This document shows, piece after piece, positions 19,496 through 31,850 of a DNA stretch of 64,000 nt. A program made the position numbers and the translations under genes. Below the pieces are notes generated by a model. That model saw only the letters and a list, made by a program, of their open reading frames with translations, ran no database searches and was not told the DNA's origin. The stretch's first letter is position 1, and every line of letters begins with the position of its first letter. Source of the stretch: Amborella trichopoda (Eukaryota > Streptophyta > Magnoliopsida > Amborellales > Amborellaceae); the NCBI RefSeq assembly GCF_000471905.2, contig NW_006494789.1:5825131-5889130 (forward strand), given 5' to 3'.

Positions 19496-21640
19496 TGTAT
19501 TTTGATGCACTAACACCCCGGGTTGAATAATAGAGGAGGCGGTTACAATCCAGGCCCTTAGATGCCAGTCACACCTGTGGATTGGGGAAGCTCGTGCCAA
19601 TAAGCCTGATTCTTGAGCAATTTTGAAAAGGTTTCCCCTTGGTCCCAAAACGCATGGGAGGGTGAAATTTGATGTTTTAAGAGTACCTGTCAAGTTTCGT
19701 CCCAATTCTATCAAGATAAAGTAGATTAGGACGAAAATTACATTTCGTAATGCCTTCTCTAACATACTATATAGTCTCTTATAACTAGAGCTATATTGTG
19801 AAGGTCTCAGATTAATACCAAACTACTACCATTGGATTCAGAAGGTCCAAAATCCCTCAAATATCAAGTTTTAGCTCATTTGGACACTTCTAGACTATTC
19901 TAGAGCCAACTGACCCAAAATGGGTAAGTTTTACACTATTCCCATGCAGCCTCAATGACTAGTTTCCATTTATGAAAATTGTAATTTTTTTTTTTTAAAC
20001 GAGAATTCTTTGGGAGGCCATAACTTTTTCATACTGAGTCCAATCATGCTCAAATTTCAATATGTAGTATGTTTCAGTAAGACACTCGTTTTGATATATG
20101 ACAACCCATGACAATGCTTGAAACATAAGAAATCTTAGAGAGAAGTTGAGCAAAAATGCATAACGTGTAAATTTTTTAAAAGAAACATACACTCACTCCC
20201 ATGGTATTTTCTCAAAGGCCCGATATCAGATAGCCTCAAGTCCCCGTTGCGATCGCGACTTAAAGGGCTTCGATTTAAAGTAAATTTTGTTCAAGATTGA
20301 AGCCGGGAAAATACTTTATTTTAGCTCGCAAGAAGGTACGATATTTCGGCGTTGAAATTCCATGTTTCGGCAACCACCCAAAATAAGAACATGATCAATC
20401 AACACTCAAATCGAGGGGCTTTCATTGCAAAACAATCACAACGAGCTCCTTTGCGATTTGTGATAAAGAAAGCGACAAAAAATATAGAGAAGCGAGCAAG
20501 TTTGAAGAACCAAAATTTTAAGAATATGGGTTTGGTCGGATTTTGAGATGAACCTAAAAAGTTCGATTCAAACTTAATAATGGATATCAAATCGATGTTC
20601 TCGAGACGATTGTCATTTTTATGGTGTTTGATCGTCCAAAAAGCCGTCGTAAAGCATCAGAAAAAGCCCTGAGGCATGGCTATGGCAAGAGGCACCTTTT
20701 AGGGGGATGATTTCATCATTTCCAAGATTCTGGCCAAGGGCAAAATGGTAATTTTTTATAAAAACGATATTGATTATATTTATTCATTTTAGTGTTTTTT
20801 TTTTTTTTATAGCAATTTTGTTGTATTTTGACCATCCCCCATTATTTTGTGGTGATCATATATAAGTTCTTTATGCTCATTTGTACCCTAAGTTAGAAAG
20901 TTGATAGAAATTTATAAGCTTTGCTCCTTTGAGCTCGAGCTTTTACTACTTTTTTACTTCAAGAGAAGGGAGAGAGAATATTTTTGCGTTGAGAAGAATA
21001 CCCTTGGACTCCCAAACTTTAATGCCCTAGACTTCCAAACCTCCCACTCCCTACTCCCATATTCCATACTCTCTACACCACACCATACCCTACACCATAG
21101 ATCACCCATCCTAATCCACTCAACCCTAGAGCACACCATGTCCTACTCCTTACACCACCCCATGCCCTACTCCTTAGATCAGCACATCATACCATATTCC
21201 CTACACCACACCATATCCTGTACTTAGTCTATCCACTCACCCCCTCAACCATACCCTATAGCCCACCTAAGCTAACCTTTACCCTAGCCCACGTAAGTTA
21301 GCCTTCACCCTAGCCTTTGACCACATGACCTAAGCCTCACAAGAGCACTCAAGAGACTTTGGGAGCATACCTAGCCGGCGGATTCGAGGCCATACCTTAC
21401 GTACCTAGGTACTTGGTCTGTCTTTATCCTTTCTCTTACTCTCTTCTGGTTTCTCTTCTTCTCTCACTTCTTTTCTCTCCCCTTTTTTTTTTTTCATCTT
21501 CTTTCTTCTATCTTTCCTCTTTTTTCTTTTTCTTTTTCTTTTTCTTTTTCTGTTTTTTTCTTCTCCTTCTCTCTCTTCCATTTTCTTTATTTCCCTTTTC
21601 CTCTCTCTTTCTCTTTCTTTTTCTCTTTCTCATTCTTCTC
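19496..21640 (+). other. LTR-like fragment, family L (copy 1)
   Basis: Starts TGTATTTTGATGCACTAACA. Successive blocks match a second copy at 36869-38340 in order: CCGGGTTGAATAA; TAGCTCATTTGGA then TTTTACACTATTC; GAAATCTTAGAGAGAAGTTG; the GTCGTAAAGCATC to GATTCTGG...GGGCAAAATGG part. A TATA-like CATATATAAGTTC lies near 20857, followed by a leader and then CT-rich DNA (21420-21650), the same layout as the Tat LTRs at 45231 and 58551. It adjoins the truncated LINE. No internal region or TSD found; probably a solo or truncated LTR. The 20990-21240 stretch is a degenerate CCCTACTCC.TACACCACACCAT repeat. Confidence 0.5.
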
Positions 21641-22389
21641 TCTCTATCTCTCAACACAAAACACTTTCCCATTGGGTAGAAAAAGTACGGCTCTAAATTC
21701 TTATATTTTCTTTATAGGTGAATCAATAAGAAAGGGATTCCCTACTTATGATAGGAATAGAACTACGATATCATGTCATGGTACTGTAACCAATCAATTT
21801 TTATTGAACTGAGATATCCGAGCAATTCCCCTCCATCACCAACCATCGTGATGGAGAAACGGTGATAACCTCATGAAATGTGGCAGCATATCCTACAGAC
21901 CACATATGAAGGAGCACTTTGTTATGGAAAGTCGAGTAAAAACCACGCATTCATTGTGATCATAGGACTCTTGACATAAGTTCCACCTTTGCTCAAGTCA
22001 GACAGAGCTCACTCTGTTGGTGGAACAGCTCCAATTAGCCACCCAAAAAAGATTGTTTTAAAAATTAAACTAGTGGGCCGAATTGGTTACCAGTTGAACC
22101 AAGCTGACTCAGCTAGTTCTAATCATGTTCACGGGTTATTTTTGATGTTTTATATAGAGAAAATCAAAAATCAAAATGAAAATTTGTAGATGGCCCCCTC
22201 CACCCAACTTTCTAGGTGTCCATCCCGAATATTTTTTAAACTACATTAGTAAATCAAGGACGCGATTAGCATGTGGCCAGCTCATATATACTAGAAACGC
22301 AGGCTTAAGAATAAATATATTTTTAAAATATAATTTGATCCTAATTTTTAGAGTATATATAATCTTTAACATGGAGATCAAGAATATGA

Positions 22390-22552
22390 TTTATTTTTTA
22401 AAAAATTATAAATAATAATTATATTAAAAAAACATTTGGACCGTTAGATAGAGCACCTGTTTACATCTTGATTTTTTTAAAAAAAAATTATAAATAATAA
22501 TTGTATTAAAAAAACATTTGGACCATTAGATAAAGCACCTGTTTACATCTTA
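22390..22552. repeat. 83-bp tandem duplication private to copy B
   Basis: ATTATAAATAATAATT.TATT, then CATTTGGACC.TTAGATA.AG and CACCTGTTTACATCTT, occurs twice with a period of about 83. Confidence 0.85.
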
Positions 22553-24422
22553 TGATGGAAGCTTTAGATCTCTGGACAGCATATATATAAATGAGATCAA
22601 GCCCGCATGAAATAATTGTTCCTAATAATAAAAAAAAAATTTAAAATGAAAATGCCCCCTCTCAACCCATATTTTTGGACCTTCTGTCTCTCTCAGTGGC
22701 CAACACAATCCGCATTCCACTCTCAATCATGCCGTACAAGACATCTTTACCCCACCCAATCCATATATCAGTACGGTGGGAAACGATATATTTGCTGGGC
22801 CCACCATGTTTTCCACTAAGAATCTGAATCTAAAGCTAAATTTTATGGAATCACGCGTCACATATTTCCCTACTCTCCTCCCAATAACCTCTCTCTCTCT
22901 CTCTCAACTGCCCTATTTATATGCCTGATACTATGTTTTTTGAGTTTTGGGAAATGTTTTTCTTTATTTTTTACTTTTTTATATTTCTGAAATTAGATTA
23001 TGCTTTGTTTTGTTGGGAATTTCGTAATGAGTCCAATTGAATGGACAAATCTGATGCGATAAATAAACTTTCATTGTAAAAAAAGGTTAGCATATAAGAA
23101 TGCAATGTTAAAACGAATTGAACAAAATTAATAGGCGCTCCACAATTATCTCAGCAAGTAGTCCTGAAATGATCAATAGAAACAAATGATCTCGTTAAAA
23201 ATTTCATGATATTAAAGTTCATCTACAATGAAAGATAACACAAAGAAGAGAGATCATTTGAGGTCAGTATTTTTTGGTTGTTTTGATTTTTAGGGAAGAC
23301 TACTAAATTTTCCCATTAAAATGTAAGTTAGTTTAGAAACATTTTGGATATGCTGTAGATTTAAAGCTTGAAAATGTACCAGCTTTATATTTGGGATTCT
23401 CTAATATAAGACCGTTTATCATTGGAATAATCAATCCTATCTATCAAAGGTAAGGTCAGAAACGATTCAAAAAAAAGTCAGGTCGGAGAGCTTAGAAGAT
23501 GTTGTAAAGTTCGAGAAATTTTTTATGGACTTTGAGCTTGTAAATGAAACATTTTTAGCTCTCCAATTTCAAATCTAACAGATAAAAGTAATTGGGACAT
23601 CTTTATACAAAAGATAAACGGTCGTGCTGTATACGTTTCCTTTTATATCTAAATGCAAGTAAAAGATAGTAATTTGGAGTCATTTTGGGCATTCTTTAGA
23701 TTTAAATCTTGACAGTAGACACGCTTTATATTTTAAATATTCTCATAATTTTGAAAGGAAAAGATTAACTAATAAACTAAGTTGCTTTACCATAATAGAT
23801 AAGGGCAAGCTTTCTATGCTTCCCTTACAACATAAAACTTATATACCTCCCCTTATCCAACCGTCTATTTTGAATGGAGGGCTAAAATTGTGCCAATTAC
23901 AATGTCACGTCTCAACACTATTATATTTTTAATTTATTTTCTATAAATTATTTTGACACCAAATTTTGGATGTCCAATCCTCTATTAAACTCGCACTAGC
24001 GAAAAATATAAAAAAATATTTTCAATAAAATACAATGACCAAAATACCCCTGAAAAATTAAAGGGGTATTTTAGTCATTATATTTTATCGAAAAATTATT
24101 TTTAATATTTTTGGTAGGTATGCCCCAATGAGAAGATAGAAGGTACCAAATTTCAGATTAATTCAATTTTTATAAAAAAACTAAAAATAAATTACTTTGA
24201 GACGTTGGATCTATGATCAAATAGTGAGTGGATCTCTTGATCAAAATTCGACGGCTGGATGGTAGGGGAAGCATAGATCTTCTATGTTGTAGGGGAAGTA
24301 TAGAAACCTTTTCCATTAGATAAAGTCGTAGAAAATTGTAGAAAATGGCCGATATGATGCAAAAAAATAAAGAACTGCAAAATGATCCTCTCATTGGATA
24401 GTAATTATGGATATAAAAATTA

Positions 24423-24800
24423 GAAAAACGTTTATATAAGGTTGCAGCCTTAAAATGTCGAATTGTAGATGTACCTCAAAACTCCATCGGAAAAGGTTGT
24501 TTTAATGTTGAAAAAACCTCTAATTGATCATCTCAACATCGAGATGTATGAAATATATATATATATATATATCTAGTCCAAAAAATAGTGCATCTTGCAG
24601 TACATTATCTAGACCATCCATTTTCAATATTTTCAAATGTTTATAGATCTACTTGATTTTTAACCATTATTGGAGTTTAAAGTTTTATAATTAGATATGA
24701 AAATAAATTTTGAGATAATCCTAAGAATGTTTTTCACTAAAATTACATGTTATGATAAAATTTGGAGGTGCGCCTTAATTGGATTGTTTAAGCCACACCC
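24423..24800 (-). mobile_element. Mutator-like MITE, family M1, in copy B (orientation 2, reversed)
   Basis: Begins GAAAAACGTTTATATAAGG and ends TTGTTTAAGCCACACCC. Read on the minus strand it matches 14989-15351: GGGTGTGG, AACAATCCAATTAAGG, GCACCTCC at one end and TATAAACGTTTTTC at the other. Flanks are TAAAAATTA (24414-24422) and TAAAAAGAA (24801-24809), the same target as in copy A. An AT dinucleotide run lies near 24555-24572. Confidence 0.8.
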
Positions 24801-25000
24801 TAAAAAGAATAGAGCTGAAGCCCTAAAGGACATTAGAACATGGGTTATCTAGACTATCAATTTTTTCATTGATCTATTATGTTTCCACCGTTTTTTAAGC
24901 TTCAAATAGTATAATTACGGGTGAAATTGATTTTCAGGCCATTATAAGGTTTTCCAATGCAAAAAGTGCATTTTGTAGTGGGTTTGTAAGGTGCATCCTT

Positions 25001-25371
25001 TGTTGGATTATGAGGGAAGAGTGGATCCCTAAATTATAAAGATTAGGGGCAGTGTCGTGAGACTGAAGATCGCAGAGTGGAAGGTTTTCCAGAACAATGA
25101 GAACTCAAGCTTCTCTGTGTGTGTACCTCTCCATGATCATGAAAAGCCTAGTTATAGAGGATGGAGGTGGCCGTTCTCCAACGTTCGGCTTTCTCATTAA
25201 AACTTTGAGAAATGTAACCCTGTAATCTTGGGATGCGGGTGGTTATTTTCTACCCGTTAGATAACAATATTTTCTTTCTTTAAGAAGCCTCCCTATTTTA
25301 GTGATAAAAATAGACTTTAAGATAAGGAGAGAAATATTTGAGAGCCCCATGGCCACCCACACGTGCCAATA
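25001..25371 (-). repeat. Copia 3' LTR
   Basis: Starts TGTTGGATTATGAGGGAAGA. Its outer-to-inner order matches 33335-33676 (for example GTTTTCCAGAACAATGAGAA, GTTCTCCAACGTTCGGC). The inner end reads CACGTGCCAATA where the other LTR has ACGTGCCAACA. It contains about 28 bp (near GTAATCTTGGGATGCGGGTG) absent from the other LTR. Confidence 0.92.
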
Positions 25372-25381
25372 TTCTCCCACT
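25372..25381 (-). other. Copia polypurine tract
   Basis: The minus strand reads AAGTGGGAGAA directly before the 3' LTR, the usual site of plus-strand DNA priming. Confidence 0.75.
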
Positions 25382-25599
25382 TGGTCATGAGGGCCAGATA
25401 TATTGAAATAATATCACTTAGTGATCTAACATTTATGAGCATATCCTTGTCATGAAGCTTTCTACGCTAGTGCGGTTATACATCTCATAATAAAAAATAT
25501 CCAAAGTCATGTCATGGGTTTTTCATACTAATGCGGCTTTTCCTCTCATGACCAAGATATCAAAGAAAAATATCCCATTTGGGAGTTCCTGACTTAAAT

Positions 25600-26310
25600 A
25601 TTTTTAAGTCCCATCAAAGCTACATGCTTTGATAATATCTCTGCACTCAATCCCTTTGTTAAAGAGTCTGCAATCACATCTGAAGATGGCAAATAACTTA
25701 CAGTTATTTCATTCTTTTAAACAATACCACAAATGTAATGATAATCAATTTCAATGTGCGTACCCTTGAAACTTTAAGCTCCATTTCTAATTGATGAAAT
25801 AACATCTTGATTATCACAAAAAATTTTAACGGGTCCATAGGCTATATTCAGCTTCAAATCATTTATGAAGCGTTTAATCTAGACGACATAAGTTGTTGCA
25901 ATGTTACAAGAAATATATGGTTTCTATAGTATACTAAGCTACACAACCTTGTTTCTTGTTAGACCAAGAAACATATCCACCTCCAAAGAGGAATACAATC
26001 CTGACGTTGATTTTCTATCATTTGGGTCTCTTGCAAAATCTGCATCAGAGTACCTAGTAACCTCTAAGTTGTCAGCTTGGAAGCACAAATTGTAATTTTT
26101 AGTTTTCTAAATATATTTGAGTATCCTTTTTACAGCTTGCCAATGAGCCATCCCAGGATTACTCTGAAATCTACATACAAGACCATATTCATGACTCAAA
26201 CCAGGTCTTGTACACAACATGACATAATTTATGCATCCTACAGCTTGAGCATATGGAACTATTTCTATTTCAGCTTTGTCACTATTATTTGATGGACACA
26301 TTTTTTTTTA
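25600..26310 (-). pseudogene. Copia RNase H fragment
   Basis: The N-terminal part at 26107-26301 has VPYAQAVGCINYVMLCTRPG, then HWQAVKRILKYI. The C-terminal part continues at about 25600-26100 with DADFARDPNDRKST-like, FCDNQDV, and HIEIDYHYI and SSDVIADSLTKGL near the end, in broken frames. RNase H removes template RNA during reverse transcription. At least two frameshifts and several stops make it inactive. Confidence 0.87.
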
Positions 26311-26431
26311 ACAATTTTAAGCTTTTACAAACTAGTGTGTCTATGGGCATGCAATATTCCATCTTAAATCTCTTTAAAATACTTTTTAAATAATTTTCTT
26401 GAGATAAAGATAGAAGCCTTGAACTTTTATC

Positions 26432-27000
26432 TCATGTTATCTTACTGCCCAATACATATGTGGCTTTTCCCATATCTTTCATCTCAAAGTGGGAACTTAG
26501 CCATGATTTGGTATGGTCAATCTTGCCAATATCATTACCAGCTATCAAAATATCATCCACATATTGTGACAATATAACAAAATTGTTCCCACTATTCCAG
26601 ACATATACACAATGGTCTAACCTATTGGCTATATAACCAATTTCAGTGATTGCATTATGAAAAGTAAAGTACCATTGTCTAGAAGATTGTTTTAGACCAT
26701 ATAAAGATTTCTTAAGTTTATATACTTTGTTTTCTTGGCTTTTAATTACATATCCTTTTGGTTGTTTTATGTATATATCTTCTTTTAATTCTCTATTTAA
26801 GAAAACTGTTTTGACATCCATATGAAATAATTCTATATCATAATATGCAAGGATGATTCTAATAGAAGAAAATTTTTCTACAAGAGAATAAATTTCTACA
26901 TAATCTATAACCTCCATTTGGGTAAATCCTGTAGCTACCAACCTAGCTTTATATTTATCTATGAATCTATTTGCATTAAGCTTTTTCTTTAGGACCTATT
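26432..27000 (-). pseudogene. Copia reverse transcriptase fragment
   Basis: The longest intact frame of the element (169 codons at 26432-26941). It shows KFSSIRIILAYYDIELFHMD, VKTVFLNRELKEDIY, YGLKQSSRQWY, and the catalytic SQYVDDILIAG with both Asp residues kept. Internal changes are visible: the usual acidic/Ser-Pro region is IYSLVEKFSS, and AFLNG is VFLNR. It makes element cDNA. The frame is not linked to upstream pol, so it is non-functional here. Confidence 0.92.
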
Positions 27001-27149
27001 TACAACTGATGACTTTTCTATATTTAGGGAGGTCCACCAACTCCCAAACTTGATTTCTTTTAATATAATGAAGTTCATCATTCATGGCTTAAGTCCATTC
27101 AGTTGAATCATGTGAGTTAATAGCTTCATTGTAGCTTCGAGGTTCATCT

Positions 27150-27654
27150 ATCGTATCCTCATTCATTGAAGACTAGTTATCTTCATTCATAAATACATAA
27201 AATTATTCTAAAGTCATAGGTGCGGCTCTAGTTCTATTAGGCATGTCTGGTATACTTGATTCAATTGAATCATTCTTACCAAATGTAGAGGGAGTCAGAG
27301 AAACAGGGTCTTCCAGACCCTTATCTTTATCAATTTCATGTAAGTCAACAGGCTTATTTAAAGTATTTTCATCATATATATTTTCTAAGAAATGACGACT
27401 CTCTATTAATGATCTAGTATAATGGTTATAGAATCTATACCCATTAGAATTTTCTGAATAGCCTATAAAAGAGCATTTTATGGTTTTACTTTGTAATTTA
27501 TCTGTATTTTGTGGTGGTATAAGCACATGTACCCAAAAACCCCAAACTTTCAAGACAGTAAGATCAGGTTTCCTACATGTTCATAATTCATATGGGGTCA
27601 AGTCTATAGATTTATTTGGGACATGATTAATAATATACATTGCAGTATTTAGAG
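27150..27654 (-). pseudogene. Copia integrase C-terminal part
   Basis: Frames read NTAMYIINHVPNKSIDLTPYEL at about 27585-27650, then VWGFWVHVLIPPQ, TIKCSFIGYSENSNGYRFYN and a polar tail ending near the RT. This is the integrase C-terminus (GKPR-like and YGYR/GYRFY region). A stop follows YEL. It is separated from the integrase core by the hAT-like insertion. Confidence 0.85.
27647..27654 (+). repeat. 8-bp target-site duplication of the hAT-like insertion, left
   Basis: ATTTAGAG here and GTTGAGAG at 29910-29917 match 6 of 8. Removing the element rejoins the integrase frame (...LGKAL then NTAMYI). Confidence 0.65.
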
Positions 27655-29909
27655 CAATGTTTGCAAAGTCGAACTGGAATGGTTAACCGGTCATGAGGCC
27701 GGGAGCGGTTCGAACTGGAATCAGACTAACCGGGGCGGTTAACCGGAGTAACCGGTCAAGTAAATTTTTTTATAAAAAAAGAGTGGCTCAAATTCCCCAA
27801 AAAAATTAAAAAAAATAGAAAAACTTAGATTAAGAATACACCATCATATTACATATATTTATCTTATAAAAAAAATTGAAACAACTTTTTATTTAATTTA
27901 ATATTTAAATATTATGAAAATATGCAAGACAATTTATAATTTCACATAAATTCAATGGGTGAAGTTACAAAGTCCAACTAACAATGGATCATGCAACAAT
28001 ATATGCTTCTATATTGTTTTAATGTTGATGTTGAAAAATGTTGTTTTAATATTGAAAAACCATTTAATACGGTTTAGAATTGGGTTTGAGAGCGTATTTT
28101 TTTGTAGCATGATGTTCCCAATTTTTCCGAAGGGTTGTGAGTCAAGTAGTAAGTAAGAGCACCTCATTTACTTAGTAACTTGTTAATCAAATACAGGGTG
28201 TGGGTCAAGGTGTTAAGTGCTGCTTCAAAGGGCCAAATGACATACTTAAAAAAAATATGGCCAAGTCGATTTTGAAATGGGCAAATCGATTTTGAAATGG
28301 CCAAACCTCATTTATAACCTTTTGAGTTTTTAATATGAATATATATATATATATATATAAGATGGCAACTTTAAAATGTAAAATTAAAATGCATATTAAA
28401 AAAAAAAAAGGTTAAGTTTTTATCCATTTCAGCATGTGGAAACATGAGAGATAAGTAAAACACTTTTTAGTTTCTACCTCTTTTCTTCATAGAGGCTAAT
28501 AAACATATTTAAGGAGTATGAAGTTGCAACAAATGATAGATAGCTTGTAACAAATAAAAAAACAAATTAGAAGAAAATGTCACAAATAAACAAGGAGTTG
28601 AGAACACAGACATAAGTAGCATACACCAAAAATAACTTGAAAAAGAAATAATTTTTTTCCCATATTCATCACAAAAAAATATTTTTATAAAAAAAATATA
28701 TAACATTAAAAACAATCCAACAAACTCATCAAAACTATATAACATTAAAAAGAAACAAATATTTTTTTCTCATATTCATTACAAAAAACCACATTTTTGT
28801 AAAAAAAACATATAAAATTAAAAACAATCCAACAAGCTCACCAAAAAATGTATAATTTTTTTTAAAAAAAGAACATATTCTTTTTTTCTCATATTCATCA
28901 CAAATTACATATTTTTATAAAAACAAAACGTAATTTTATTAAAAACACAATTTTTTTTTAAGAACCCTAAAATCAAGCAAAAGAACACAAAAACTTTAGA
29001 GTCGAAATCGACCCCAAATCTTTCATTTTTTGAAAAAATTGACATGGGGATATGATAGATACTTCAATCAAGATTCCAATTCCCCAAATTTCATGAAAAT
29101 TTATTCACTATTGAGATCTTTATTCAAAACGAAGCGGATTTTTCATGTCACGAAAATTTCAAGAAAAAACGTAGCAAAAAAAATCGATATAAAAACATTT
29201 AATCAATAGAAAATTAAAATAAATAGTTTATTTGATAGATAAGGCCTTTATGATCAAACTTCAGTGATTAATTCGATAAAAATCGATCAAATGATCGATC
29301 AGAAATCAATTTGTTTCGATAAAAGCAGTTCTTCGAGCAGCTGTACTTCGGGCTCAAAAAAACCAAAAAATCTTCATCATTTTGGAAAACTTGAAATATG
29401 TAAATTTTGAATCCTTCAACAATTAATCAAAGCCCTCCATTTTTACGAAAATATTTGAGGTGTTAATTTCTAATTTTCAAAAATCCCCATTTCAATAAAA
29501 CGAGAACTCTTTGTTTTTCGACTTTTGATTCAATAATCGATGATCTATAGAAAGTTTATGCTGTATAACATCAATATTTGACCGAAAAAACAAAAACAAA
29601 CTACATAATGGAAGAAAAAAAAAGCTGCAAAATCTTTTTTTTGTAAAAAATAACGGGCATGTGTTAAATAACGATCGTTATTTGATGCGTTAAAACGGAG
29701 TTATAACGGTCTAAAACAACAGTAAACAGGATCGGTTAGGAAAACCGGCCGGTTTTGAAGAAAACTGCCGGTTCGACATTGAACCGGTCGGGTTTGGTCT
29801 CGATTTTTTTTTGGAGAGTGCGGTCTTACCTGGTGTACCTTAAAATTGGCCCTAACCGGAATCGCCACCCTACCAGTAGTGATCTAATCGGCCGGTTTTG
29901 CGAACACTG
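27655..29909. mobile_element. Non-autonomous hAT-like element inserted in copia integrase
   Basis: Left end CAATGTTTGCAAAGTCGAACTGG; right end CCGGTTTTGCGAACACTG, whose complement is CAGTGTTCGCAAAACCGG. The terminal inverted repeat and subterminal CGGTTAACCGG words are shared with 13447-14000. The insertion splits an otherwise continuous integrase. The interior is AT-rich, with no transposase frame and only short spurious ORFs. Confidence 0.82.
28640..28980. repeat. Tandem repeat of about 110-120 bp inside the hAT-like element
   Basis: Three units marked by C(C/T)CATATTCAT(C/T)ACAAA at about 28658, 28769 and 28888, each followed by TTTTTATAAAAA-type sequence and AAAAACAATCCAACAA.CTCA. Confidence 0.75.
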
Positions 29910-29929
29910 GTTGAGAGCCTTGCCCAAAA

Positions 29930-30392
29930 AATGAGTTGATAAATTTGAATGGCTCATCATGGACCTAACCAGGTCCATTAGAGTTCTATATCTCCTTTCA
30001 GCTGCACTATTTTGTTGTGGTGTATATGACATGGTTGTTTGGTGAATTATACCATGCTCTTTACAAAATTCGGTAAACAAGGTGGAGCAATATTCACCTC
30101 CTCTATCTATTCGAAGAATTTTAATATCTCTAACTAAATGATTTTCTACTTTAGCTTTATATCCTTTAAATGTTTCTAAAGCATCTGATTTTTTACTAAT
30201 TCGGTATACATATCCATAACGTGAATAATCATCTATAAATGTCATGAAATATTCCATACTTCTATGTGTTTTTACATTTAATTGGTCCTGTATATCAGAG
30301 TGAACAATACTAAGTAGTTCACTAGGCCTTTTCTCTTTAGGAAAAGACTTAGTTAATTTACTAGAAATACATGGCTTGCTTGTTCTGAACAC
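29930..30392 (-). pseudogene. Copia integrase catalytic core
   Basis: The frame reads LLSIVHSDIQDQLNVKT (first catalytic Asp), YFMTFIDDYSRYGYVY, KILRIDRGGEYCS (second Asp kept; family Ser before it is Ile), HQTTMSYTPQQNSAAERRYR (catalytic Glu) and SMMSHSNLSTHFLGKAL, where it meets the hAT-like insertion. The D-D-E residues are all present, but Asn-Gly-Val is Asn-Ser-Ala and the zinc-binding part lies in a separate frame. Codons downstream of 29930 come from the insertion. Confidence 0.92.
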
Positions 30393-30398
30393 AATTTC

Positions 30399-30960
30399 TC
30401 ATAAATTGGGGAGTAAGCCTTTTTTAACCATTTGATTCATTTTATCTTTATTGATATGTCCTAATCTTAAGTCCCATAAATATGAATGATCTATATAAGC
30501 AAAAGCATCAAAAGAGGCATCAAAATAACCAGAAAAAGATGCACTTTCATTAATACGCAGTTGGTACAAATTGACAACTTTAGTACCATACACCAATGCT
30601 CTAGAATGCTTCTTAATAGTGACCCGATCAGACCGGAAACTTATTTCATAACCCGTGTCGTCTAGCCTAGGGACAGAAATCAAATTGCGCCTCATATTGA
30701 GTGCATATAATGTATCAGTCAATAAGAAATTTGTTTCTCCTGGTAAACACAGCTTGAAAGTATCGAAACCTAGTACATCGCAGTAAGTGTCATTTCCCAT
30801 GTAAATCTACTGGTTACCGGCTGCAATTTCTTTTAATTATGTGAATCTGTTCTTGGTCCTCGAGACATGTCGAGTGGAGGCTAAGTCGACCCACTAATTT
30901 CTCAGGTCATAGTCGACAACTATTGATTCCAGAACTACGGAGATCAAGTCCTTTCTTTTA
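30399..30960 (-). pseudogene. Copia protease end and GAG-pre-integrase region
   Basis: The 133-codon frame 30399-30800 contains NDTYCDVLGFDTFKLCL, LYALNMRRNLISVPRL and LWDLRLGHINKDKMNQMV, the last being the H-H-C-C integrase zinc region start (L.LGHI). Upstream, after a stop, WVDLASTRHVSR (about 30870-30905) corresponds to the protease active site; the family D-S-G-A is D-L-A-S, so protease is dead. Confidence 0.85.
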
Positions 30961-30971
30961 TTTTGATTATT

Positions 30972-31850
30972 TCAAACACGGTTATTATTCTGGTTCCTAT
31001 TTTTATTTTTCAGCTTAGGATAATTAAACTTGATGTGCCCAATTTCCTTACAATAAAAAGAGGTCTTCTTAACCTTATTTTTTTTATTTTTAAAATTTTT
31101 CCAATTTCTTTTATACCTATTATTTTTCTGATTATTGAACTTGGGGATTTGAGAAGATGAACTTTGGGCAAAGTGGAGCTCAATTGACTTCTTCCTCATT
31201 CTTCTCTCAGTTTCAATAATGAGATGCATAGAAGGATTTAATATGGTTATCCCTTGTACAAAATGTTTCAATGCAATTACAACAGACTCTCAAGATAGAG
31301 GGAGATTGTTAAGGACAATGAACACTTGCATGTGATGGGGGACTGGATTCCCGGTTGCAGCAATATCTTTTGCGAGCACTGTTATTTTATTAACATGCTC
31401 GGTCACTGAGTCCATTTCTTTCATTCTACAAGAATTGTATTTTTTTACCAACAAGAAGTGGTCCCATACTTTTCAGATAGGGTACCCATCATACTTTGAG
31501 CTGTGGTGTGATCTTCAAAGACTCTAATTGAATCATATTCCATAAAGCATAACGTAGTAGTCCTAACTACTTTATCATCTTCTTACCATTTGTCAAGCTA
31601 CCTTTTGGCTTGACCATTGGCATTAGGCTCCAAAACTGGTGGTTCTATATCCAGGACATAATCTACCCCATCTTGGAAGAGAATATATCAAAATTTTCTT
31701 TTCCACATAGAAAAATTGGTTCCCATTGAGTTTTTCAAGTTTTGACAGTTCTGACATGACTAGCCTAGAGGTCATTTTAAATTTTTAGATAATACCTAAA
31801 AGTTCAAAAAAATCAATTATGTTGAAGAAAGGGTTGTCTGCTAGTTAAAT
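30972..31850 (-). pseudogene. Copia gag remnant with degenerate zinc knuckle
   Basis: The 99-codon frame 30972-31271 is Lys/Asn-rich and ends with SFYCKEIGHIKFNYPKLK, a CCHC knuckle in which the first and last Cys are lost. Upstream to about 31850, broken frames show DGVDYVL, a KW.EDDKV stretch and LSEKYGTTSC, matching the copia-type gag domain. Gag would package the RNA. Confidence 0.78.

Larger units (their letters stand above)
21653..24995 (+). repeat. Segmental duplication, copy B, first part
   Basis: Matches 12001-15546 of copy A in the same orientation, about 9.65 kb away. It lacks the MITE at 12628 and the hAT-like element at 13447. It carries private AT-rich sequence at about 22260-22610 and an interval near 23805-24320 with no match in A. 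It stops at the copia insertion and resumes at 33677. Confidence 0.86.

Noticed and set aside
20901..21227. 108-codon ORF at the CA-rich repeat
   Set aside because: Made of degenerate CCCTACACCACACCAT units; no gene signal.
21359..21679. 106-codon ORF with a hydrophobic Phe/Leu/Ser-rich stretch resembling membrane segments
   Set aside because: The hydrophobic part is a TTTTCTTTTTC tract; not credible as a protein.
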